Shown here piece by piece: positions 5,884 to 11,394 of a stretch of 11,394 nt of DNA (the stretch's first letter is position 1; each line of letters begins with the position of its first letter). The DNA is taken from NCBI GenBank assembly GCA_947461805.1, contig CANHMJ010000040.1:1-11394 (forward strand), given 5' to 3'. Position numbers and translations under genes: made by a program. The notes beneath the pieces are model-generated. The model saw nothing but the letters and a program-made list of their open reading frames with translations, made no database searches and was not told the origin of the DNA. This stretch comes from Burkholderiaceae bacterium. GTDB taxonomy: Bacteria; Pseudomonadota; Gammaproteobacteria; Burkholderiales; Burkholderiaceae.

Positions 5884-6559
5884 TTCCTAGGACATAGAGC
5901 AGCAGTAGGGCAATTGCACACAGCGATACCAATGCAATGAGTCGCTGCGATGCGCTATCGCTGGATGCAATGAGTGCTGAAGCAGGTAGGCCATTGCCGT
6001 CGCGCTCCACATCCACCTCTTTATCACCCTGAATCATGGGCCTTAGGATTGACTCGCGCTTGACCCATTGGTAATAGGCAATGGCCAAGAGATGTAAACC
6101 AATTAATCCAAACAGAATATTGGAGTTGAGCGCATGAATGCTGCCGAGCAAACTGACGGTAGCATTCGAGACATGCTTGGCAAGCGGGCCTTGAAATGCA
6201 ATGTCATCGTCCGTAAATAAACCGGTACTGGCTTGAATGCCAACCAACAGTAATAAGGCAATAACCGATAGGCTGCCTAGCGGGTTATGACCGAGGCCGC
6301 TACCCTCCTTGCCACTGAGAAAAGCAATGAGGCGCTGCGGGGTTGGAACAAAGGTAGTGAAACGCGAGTGTACTGCGCCAATAAATCCCCACAGCACCCG
6401 AAACAAAACCAAGCTCAATGCAGCATAGCCAAAATAGGCATGCCACTGCATTAGGTTCCCACCGATATTGACGCAGATCACCGCGCCCACAATGCAGACC
6501 ACCAGAAGCCAATGAAACAGCCTGGTCGGTAAATCCCAAATGCGCAGGGTTCTTTTCAT
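5870..6559 (-). CDS. membrane cytochrome b (b561 / Ni-Fe hydrogenase b-type fold)
   Basis: This predicts a 229-residue inner-membrane di-haem cytochrome b. It opens IWDLPTRLFHWLL with His16 in helix 1. His40 follows in WHAYFGY, then GHNPLG and GLFTDDDIAFQGPL, a segment typical of this subgroup. His142 (SIHALNSN) and His156 (GLIGLHLLAIAYY) are probably the other haem ligands. A polar stretch and a last hydrophobic helix end the protein. Such proteins pass electrons between the quinone pool and a periplasmic cytochrome c, so the neighbouring cytochrome c' is the natural candidate partner. The ATG at 6559 is the only start in frame; the codons before it contain a stop, and no Shine-Dalgarno is visible. 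The gene is 61 bases downstream of the acyl-CoA-dehydrogenase-like gene on the same strand. Confidence 0.88.
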   Translation of the reverse strand: MKRTLRIWDLPTRLFHWLLVVCIVGAVICVNIGGNLMQWHAYFGYAALSLVLFRVLWGFIGAVHSRFTTFVPTPQRLIAFLSGKEGSGLGHNPLGSLSVIALLLLVGIQASTGLFTDDDIAFQGPLAKHVSNATVSLLGSIHALNSNILFGLIGLHLLAIAYYQWVKRESILRPMIQGDKEVDVERDGNGLPASALIASSDSASQRLIALVSLCAIALLLLYVLGIISF

Positions 6560-6620
6560 AATGAAAAGAATAAAGCAATCCCACAGCCAATACTAGCCAT
6601 GGGACTGATAGTGCGATACC

Positions 6621-7562
6621 TTAATCGATCTTAGGCAACTCTTTTTGGATAATCTTCAAACCCTCGCGCAAAATAGAGTCATAGCGATTACGCTCAGCGC
6701 GAATGGTTTCTGGATTCCATTCAAAAAAGCCTTCGCCGGTCTTCATCCCCAGCTTGCCGCTTTTAGCGCGATCGCCCAAACAGTTAGCGATGTTGGGTGA
6801 GTTATTCAGTGAGGGATAAATACTCGCCCCTGCTGCAGCATGAATCTCTATACCTGCATGATCCCGCTGCATCACTGGGCCAGCTGCAAGGTAGCGGAAA
6901 CCAAAACCAAAGCGGACGGCTTTATCCACGTCTTCTGGCGTAGCGATGCCTTCGTCGATCAGATAAAACGCCTCGCGCGAAAGTGCATGCTGCAAGCGGT
7001 TTGCCAAAAATCCATGCAAATCTTTTTTCACCATCACTGGCACCATACCGCATGCAGTCATGAGGCGCGACAAACTCTCGGCCACCATCTTGGCAGTCTT
7101 CTCGCCACAAACAACTTCAACACACGGCACGATGTGCGCGGGCATAAAGAAATGCAAACCAATCATGCGGGCTGACGTTTTGAGGCCAGCTGCAATTTCG
7201 CTAATGGGAAAGCTTGAGCTATTGCTAGCCAATACCGTTTCGGGCTTGGACCGCTTTTCCAGTTCAGCAAAGAGCGATTGCTTTAAGTCAAGGCGCTCGG
7301 GTATGCACTCTATGACTAAATCCACATCGGCCCAATCGACTTCGTCTAGCGAGCCGGCCACAGTCAATAAATGAATGCGGTTTTCATAACCCAATTCAGT
7401 CATGGAATTAGCAAAATAATTGGGGAGGTGCGCACGGCGCTCGGTGGTCAACTCAACGACTTGCGTGGCGCAGCCGCCACGCGCGCACACGGCCGCAACA
7501 TCGGCGCCCATGGTGCCGCCACCGATAATGACAACCTTAGTTTCGGCTGGGGTGAATAACAT
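6621..7562 (-). CDS. 3-hydroxyacyl-CoA dehydrogenase-fold oxidoreductase (probable hydroxy-acid dehydrogenase)
   Basis: This predicts 313 residues in two parts. An N-terminal Rossmann domain carries VVIIGGGTMGADVA (glycines 14-19), with Glu37 at the end of the second strand, indicating NAD. A C-terminal helical domain begins around GFLANRLQHAL. Catalytic residues match the HADH family: Ser116, His137 and Glu149, the last two 12 residues apart. The usual HFFNP reads HFFMPAHIVPCVEVV here, as in relatives such as carnitine and gulonate dehydrogenases that oxidise free hydroxy acids. The length fits a stand-alone dehydrogenase without a hydratase domain. The ATG at 7562 is decided by AAGGAG at 7569-7574. 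The gene follows the dehydratase with one base between stop and start, so they form one operon. A sugar-acid or hydroxy-acid substrate is inferred, not shown. Confidence 0.85.
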   Translation of the reverse strand: MLFTPAETKVVIIGGGTMGADVAAVCARGGCATQVVELTTERRAHLPNYFANSMTELGYENRIHLLTVAGSLDEVDWADVDLVIECIPERLDLKQSLFAELEKRSKPETVLASNSSSFPISEIAAGLKTSARMIGLHFFMPAHIVPCVEVVCGEKTAKMVAESLSRLMTACGMVPVMVKKDLHGFLANRLQHALSREAFYLIDEGIATPEDVDKAVRFGFGFRYLAAGPVMQRDHAGIEIHAAAGASIYPSLNNSPNIANCLGDRAKSGKLGMKTGEGFFEWNPETIRAERNRYDSILREGLKIIQKELPKID

Positions 7563-7563
7563 G

Positions 7564-9333
7564 TCATTCTCCTTTAAGTAATGGTGCAGAACGCGTTGCT
7601 GCTGGCACCATAAAATCAAAATCGCAACCCACATCTGCCTGCGTCACCGTAGTTTGATAAAGGCGGCGGTAACCTGTAGTGGGAATATTCAAACGGACTG
7701 CGGGCGGAGCTAGCTCAGCAAGGCGGCGGGCAATTTCTGCATCGTCGACTAACAACGCAATGCGGCGTTCATCCACATTCAATTCAATGAGATCGCCATT
7801 ACGCACAATCGCTAGCGGGCCATTTTCTGCCGACTCAGGAGTAATGTGCAGCACGATGGTGCCAAAAGCAGTTCCACTCATGCGCGCATCCGAGATCCGC
7901 ACCATATCTTTCACTCCTGCCTGCGCAAGCTTTTTAGGGATCGGCAAATAGCCTGCCTCTGGCATGCCGGGAGCACCCTTTGGGCCGGCGTTTTGCAAGA
8001 CCAAGACATCATCTGCAGTGACGTCTAAATCATCTCGATCAATGCGCAGCGCCAAATCTTCTAATGAACTAAACACCACTGCGCGACCACGGTGCTTGAG
8101 CAGTGAAGGTGAGGCTGCGGAATGTTTAATCACCGCACCACGGGGCGCTAGGTTGCCTTTTAATATAGCTAAACCCCCAACCGGAAAAATGGGTTCTTGC
8201 GCAATCCGAATGACTTTACGATTGCGTGTCACGGGAGCAGCCTCGATCTCTTCGCCCAAGGTTCTACCGCTGACCGTCATGCAATCTAAATAGAGCAAGG
8301 GCTTGAGTTCGCGCAATACCGCCATGAGTCCACCATCCTCATTGAGGTGCTCCATGTAATGCATACCACTGGGTTTTAAATCGACCAGTACCGGCACATT
8401 ACGACCCAAACGATCAAATGCCTCGAGGTCAATTTTGACGCCCAAGCGAGCAGCAATTGCCGTGAAATGAATCAAGGCATTGGTTGATCCGCCAATCGCA
8501 TGCAGTACTGTCAAGGCGTTCGTCAGCGACTCCAAAGTCAAAATGCGTGCTGGTGTTAAGGCCTGCTCGGATGGCAACTTCGCCAGTTCAACTGCCCTAC
8601 GCCCTGTTAACTCAGCCAAGCGAAAGCGTTCAGCCATCACGGCCGGTACTGCTGCCGTTCCAGGTAGGCTCATGCCCGCTGCCTCCACCATGCAAGCGAT
8701 GGTACTGGCAGTGCCCATCACCATGCAGGTGCCGGTAGTAGGCGCCAGTTTTTCATTTACTGCATCGATCTCCGTTTGATCGATTTCCTTGGCGCGGAAC
8801 TTGGCCCAATAGCGGCGGCAGTCGGTGCAGGCGCCCAAGCGATCGCCTTGATAGGTTGTAGTCAGCATCGGTCCGGTTGGAATCGAGATAACGGGCACAT
8901 CAACACTGGCTGCACCCATCAGTTGCGCTGGAATGGTCTTATCGCAACCGCCAATCAAGATGACTGCATCAACGGGTTGAGCGCGCAACATTTCTTCGGT
9001 ATCGAGCGCCATCAAATTACGCAAATACATGCTGGTTGGAAAAGCAAAGGACTCGTGCACCGATATGGTCGGAAAAACCATGGGCATGCCGCCGGCTTGC
9101 ATCACCCCGCGCTTGGCGGCTTCAATCATTTGCGGCACGTTGCCATGGCATGGATTGAAATCGCTAAAGGTATTGGTAATACCAATAACCGGCCGATCCA
9201 AAGCGCTATCACTAAAACCCATGGCTTTAATGAATGCTTTTCGCATAAATAATGAGAAATCAGCATCGCCGTAGCGGGTTAAACCCTTACGCATGCCGCT
9301 TCGATTGTCATTGGAGTTCGCTGAATTGCTCAA
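7564..9333 (-). CDS. IlvD/EDD-family [2Fe-2S] dehydratase, probably acting on a sugar acid
   Basis: This predicts 589 residues. The cluster cysteines are Cys62 (FSDFNPCHGNVPQ), Cys130 (LIGGCDKTIPAQLMG) and Cys203 (TTGTCMVMGTAS). Their 68- and 73-residue spacing is, from memory, that of rhizobial L-arabinonate dehydratase (59, 127, 200). Lys132 follows Cys130 as CDK, the usual carbamylated lysine, and a serine in ISDARMSGTAFGT (about 486) is the expected catalytic base. GAPGMPEAGYLPIP also fits this family. These enzymes dehydrate aldonic acids to 2-keto-3-deoxy acids; IlvD (valine/isoleucine synthesis) is the alternative, less likely given the neighbours. I choose the TTG at 9333, which has AGGA eight bases upstream, over GTG 9387 and ATG 9294. 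The start is the weak point of this call. Confidence 0.85.
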   Translation of the reverse strand: MSNSANSNDNRSGMRKGLTRYGDADFSLFMRKAFIKAMGFSDSALDRPVIGITNTFSDFNPCHGNVPQMIEAAKRGVMQAGGMPMVFPTISVHESFAFPTSMYLRNLMALDTEEMLRAQPVDAVILIGGCDKTIPAQLMGAASVDVPVISIPTGPMLTTTYQGDRLGACTDCRRYWAKFRAKEIDQTEIDAVNEKLAPTTGTCMVMGTASTIACMVEAAGMSLPGTAAVPAVMAERFRLAELTGRRAVELAKLPSEQALTPARILTLESLTNALTVLHAIGGSTNALIHFTAIAARLGVKIDLEAFDRLGRNVPVLVDLKPSGMHYMEHLNEDGGLMAVLRELKPLLYLDCMTVSGRTLGEEIEAAPVTRNRKVIRIAQEPIFPVGGLAILKGNLAPRGAVIKHSAASPSLLKHRGRAVVFSSLEDLALRIDRDDLDVTADDVLVLQNAGPKGAPGMPEAGYLPIPKKLAQAGVKDMVRISDARMSGTAFGTIVLHITPESAENGPLAIVRNGDLIELNVDERRIALLVDDAEIARRLAELAPPAVRLNIPTTGYRRLYQTTVTQADVGCDFDFMVPAATRSAPLLKGE

Positions 9334-9400
9334 GGGGGTTTTCCTGTTGATGTAGGTCCGAGAAAGTAGTGAATTTGTTAAATCCACTTACAATAGCGCA

Positions 9401-9412
9401 TTATTTCAATAA
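9401..9412. promoter_or_regulatory. AT-rich palindrome in the divergent control region
   Basis: TTATT (9401-9405) and AATAA (9408-9412) form a perfect inverted repeat around TC, in the gap between the two divergent operons. A possible plus-strand -10, CATTAT (9399-9404), overlaps it, with TTGTTA (9375-9380) as a -35 at 18 bases. An operator or a promoter element is plausible. The repeat is short and AT-rich, so chance is possible. No regulator gene is in the window. Confidence 0.3.
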
Positions 9413-9427
9413 AAATAGTTGTGAGAC

Positions 9428-10354
9428 ATGATCCCCGTCAATTCGGTGTTGCAAGTCGGTTTGTTTCCAGAAATTATGCAAGCGGAAATCAACCGAAACC
9501 TGAAAACAGTGCATTTAACCAATCCCCATGAACCCGTTCCTGCTGGTTCCTATGAGGCGATCCTGACGCGCTCCAACACCCCAATTCCGGAAAGCCTACT
9601 CCGCCAAATTCCGAGCCTGAAAGTAATTGCATGCTGCGGCGTTGGCTACGACAATCTGCCCTTAGGTTACCTCAAAGCCAACGGCATACAGGCAAGCACT
9701 ACCCCCGGCGTTCTCAATGATGCAGTGTGTGAGCTGGGCATCGGCCTCCTCTTCGCTTTGCTGCGTCGCCTTCCCGCAGCCGATCTATTTGTCCGCTCTG
9801 GTGAATGGCAAGAGCAAGCCTTCCCCATTACAAGCACCCTAGCGGGCAAAACGGTTGGTATTGTGGGCTTAGGGCGAATTGGCCAGGACCTTGCAAGGCG
9901 ACTCGAGGCATTTGGCGTAACCATTGCCTATACAGGGCCTAGCGCTAAAAATTGTGCTTACACCTTCTACAGCAGCGCAGTTGCGCTGGCCGAGGCAGCC
10001 GATGTGATCATATTGACTTGCCCGGGCGGCCTTGATACCGAAGGCATGATCGATGCAGCGGTCTTAAATGCCCTTGGACCGAATGGCTATTTAATCAATA
10101 TTGCGCGCGGTAGCGTCGTGGACGAATCGGCGCTAATTTCTGCATTGCAGCAAAATCGCATCGCTGGGGCGGCACTTGACGTGTTTGAAAACGAACCCCA
10201 GTTGAATTCCGCCTTCAACTCACTCCATAATGTGGTGCTGAGCCCCCACATTGGCAGTGCTACGCGTGAAACACGCCAAGCCATGACCCGTTTGGCAATT
10301 GATAACTTAGAAGCATTTTTTAACCACCGTCCTTTATTAACACCGATCCACTAG
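9428..10354 (+). CDS. D-isomer-specific 2-hydroxyacid dehydrogenase (glyoxylate/hydroxypyruvate reductase type)
   Basis: This predicts 308 residues. An N-terminal catalytic segment holds CCGVGYDNLPL. The NAD(P)-binding domain carries VGIVGLGRIGQDLARRLEAF, a GxGxxG motif. The catalytic set is complete: Arg227 in INIARGSVVDE, Glu256 in FENEPQ and His274 in LSPHIGSATRETR. The family reduces 2-keto acids such as glyoxylate or hydroxypyruvate to D-hydroxy acids, reversibly. It starts with ATG at 9428 and lacks a strong Shine-Dalgarno. It is followed after 14 bases by the DapA-fold gene and diverges from the dehydratase, so it probably belongs to the same pathway. One possibility is handling glyoxylate or glycolate formed from a cleavage aldehyde; the actual substrate is not determined by the sequence. 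Confidence 0.88.
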   Translation: MIPVNSVLQVGLFPEIMQAEINRNLKTVHLTNPHEPVPAGSYEAILTRSNTPIPESLLRQIPSLKVIACCGVGYDNLPLGYLKANGIQASTTPGVLNDAVCELGIGLLFALLRRLPAADLFVRSGEWQEQAFPITSTLAGKTVGIVGLGRIGQDLARRLEAFGVTIAYTGPSAKNCAYTFYSSAVALAEAADVIILTCPGGLDTEGMIDAAVLNALGPNGYLINIARGSVVDESALISALQQNRIAGAALDVFENEPQLNSAFNSLHNVVLSPHIGSATRETRQAMTRLAIDNLEAFFNHRPLLTPIH

Positions 10355-10368
10355 AAACCGGAGATCCC

Positions 10369-11292
10369 ATGTTGACCCCCAAGCCTTCCTCATTGTCCGC
10401 AGTGCTTTCACCTGTCATCACGCCATTTAATGCCGATGGCAGTCCGAATATTCCAAAGCTACTAAAGCAATGCAAATGGCTTGAGGCAAATGGCGTTGGT
10501 CATGCCGTCTTTGGCACCAACTCAGAGGCAAACTCAATCTCGACTTTACAAAAGCTGCATGCACTTGAGGAGCTCATTCGAGGCGGTCTAGATCCCGCGC
10601 ACATGATGCCCGGTACCGGCGCTTGCTCGATTGATGCGGCAGTGCAAATGACCAAGGCGGCCGTGGACGCCAAATGCGGCGGCGTCTTGATGCTACCGCC
10701 CTTCTATTACAAGGACATTTGCGATGATGGCTTATTTGCCTATTTTGCAGAGGTGATTGAAAAGGTTGGCGATCCAAAATTACAAATTTACATCTACAAC
10801 ATTCCACCGGTAACCAAGATTTCATTAAGCCTGGCGCTGCTCGAGCGCCTCGTTAAGACCTATCCTAATACCGTTATTGGCATGAAAGATAGCTCAGGCG
10901 ATTGGGCTTATACCGAGTCGGTCATTAAGGTATTGGCTCCGGAAGGTTTCCGAGTCTATGCTGGCAGTGAAGTATTTTTGATGCGCACGATGCGCGCCGG
11001 CGGCGTCGGCTGCATCTCAGCAACGGCGAACGTAAATCCGAAGGCCATCGCCACTTTAGCAGCCAACTGGCAAGATGCTGGCGCAGACCAGCATCAAGCA
11101 GAACTGGATAAAGTACGCGCTGTCTTCCAAAAGTATCAGATGATTGCAGCCCTTAAGACCGCAGTAGCGCACTACAGCAAAGATGCCGACTGGCTGCGGA
11201 TACGCCCACCTTTGGTGCCTTTAGGTGCCGATCAGCAAAAGAAATTGATCGCCGAATTGGAGCAAATTCACTTCTCCATGCCAGGTCTTTAA
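10369..11292 (+). CDS. DapA-fold (DHDPS/NAL superfamily) lyase, not a true DapA
   Basis: This predicts a 307-residue TIM-barrel protein. The Schiff-base lysine is Lys173 in VIGMKDSSGDW and the catalytic tyrosine is Tyr143 in IYIYNIPPVT. The N-terminal loop reads FGTNSEANSI where DapA has GTTGE. The DapA sequence YNVPSRTG, with the arginine that binds aspartate semialdehyde, is YNIPPVTK here, so Val148 replaces that arginine. Lysine biosynthesis is therefore unlikely. Known alternatives in this superfamily are 2-keto-3-deoxy-aldonate aldolase (giving pyruvate and an aldehyde) and 2-keto-3-deoxypentonate dehydratase (giving 2-oxoglutarate semialdehyde). Either fits the neighbouring dehydratase, and I cannot choose between them. 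GGAG six bases before the ATG at 10369 supports the start, in the same operon as the hydroxyacid dehydrogenase. Confidence 0.88.
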   Translation: MLTPKPSSLSAVLSPVITPFNADGSPNIPKLLKQCKWLEANGVGHAVFGTNSEANSISTLQKLHALEELIRGGLDPAHMMPGTGACSIDAAVQMTKAAVDAKCGGVLMLPPFYYKDICDDGLFAYFAEVIEKVGDPKLQIYIYNIPPVTKISLSLALLERLVKTYPNTVIGMKDSSGDWAYTESVIKVLAPEGFRVYAGSEVFLMRTMRAGGVGCISATANVNPKAIATLAANWQDAGADQHQAELDKVRAVFQKYQMIAALKTAVAHYSKDADWLRIRPPLVPLGADQQKKLIAELEQIHFSMPGL

Positions 11293-11316
11293 GGAATTGA
11301 TTGGATTTTTGCTAAA

Positions 11317-11322
11317 TATAAT
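11317..11322 (+). promoter_or_regulatory. possible -10 box ahead of the last gene
   Basis: A perfect TATAAT sits 48 bases upstream of the ATG at 11371, in the 78-base gap after the lyase gene. The only TTGA-type -35 candidate, TTGATT at 11297-11302, is 14 bases away, which is too close. The gene may have its own promoter or be read through from the operon. Confidence 0.3.
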
Positions 11323-11370
11323 GTTTACTTGCTACACCCTTTAATAAAACGTACTAGGAGATAACAAAAA

Positions 11371-11394
11371 ATGAAACTGTTTAAGATCCTTGCA
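11371..11394 (+). CDS. 5' end of the next gene; possibly a secreted protein
   Basis: Only eight codons are present, MKLFKILA, and the gene runs off the right edge. AGGAG at 11356-11360 lies ten bases before the ATG. Lysines followed by hydrophobic residues are the usual opening of a Sec signal peptide. A periplasmic substrate-binding protein of a sugar-acid uptake system (tripartite tricarboxylate or TRAP type) would fit the neighbouring pathway. That is a guess from context, not from the sequence itself. Confidence 0.5.

Noticed and set aside
7563..7634. Extension of the HADH-fold gene upstream to 7634
   Set aside because: The extra 24 residues fall inside the dehydratase coding end and precede a strong AAGGAG/ATG pair at 7562.
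8776..9252. 158-residue plus-strand frame inside the dehydratase
   Set aside because: It is a shadow of the dehydratase coding strand; the product is His/Gly-rich and resembles no family.
10369..11292. Annotation as dapA (lysine biosynthesis)
   Set aside because: The substrate arginine of DapA is replaced by valine and the gene sits with sugar-acid-type genes.
1..11394. Defence island, prophage, transposon, toxin-antitoxin pair or CRISPR
   Set aside because: No integrase, transposase, nuclease, direct-repeat array or typical toxin/antitoxin pair is visible. The two small genes do not look like a toxin-antitoxin pair because they are 92 bases apart and have unrelated features.

Overview
The window looks like the chromosome of a free-living, streamlined betaproteobacterium. 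A Polynucleobacter-like member of the Burkholderiales is the best guess, from the protein flavours, the mid-range base composition and the very tight packing; I cannot confirm the taxon without a search. I see no tRNA, rRNA, CRISPR array, insertion sequence or phage gene. Every stretch longer than about 100 bases is covered by a gene, including two small minus-strand genes between 4243 and 4640.

Left part (1-3004). The 5' end of a DsbA/FrnE-type thiol oxidoreductase gene and a carboxymuconolactone-decarboxylase-like (CMD) gene run leftwards. The tRNA uridine hydroxylase gene trhO runs rightwards and abuts, end to end, a small antibiotic-biosynthesis-monooxygenase (ABM) domain gene. Then comes a two-gene chromate transporter whose halves overlap by 4 bases.

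Middle part (3001-6559). A minus-strand series runs leftwards from 4640: a 55-residue basic Pro/Gly-rich protein, a 45-residue single-pass membrane protein, a LigB/DODA-type extradiol dioxygenase and the fluoride channel CrcB. Diverging from it at 4669 is a short M50 (site-2-protease-type) membrane metallopeptidase, followed by a secreted cytochrome c'. A membrane cytochrome b lies tail to tail with the cytochrome c' gene, overlapping it by 14 bases.

Right part (6621-11394). Two divergent operons meet at about 9334-9427. Leftwards run an IlvD/EDD-family dehydratase and a 3-hydroxyacyl-CoA-dehydrogenase-fold oxidoreductase, one base apart. Rightwards run a D-2-hydroxyacid dehydrogenase, a DapA-fold lyase, and the first codons of a further gene that could encode a secreted protein. 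The dehydratase has the cysteine spacing of [2Fe-2S] aldonate dehydratases, and the DapA-fold protein lacks the DapA substrate arginine. Together these suggest catabolism of a sugar acid: dehydration to a 2-keto-3-deoxy acid, then aldol cleavage or a second dehydration, with the two dehydrogenases handling other oxidation steps. The substrate cannot be read from the sequence.

I find no clear evidence of a novel defence or mobile system. The most useful second looks are the sugar-acid cluster, the two small unannotated genes and the cytochrome c'/b tail-to-tail overlap.
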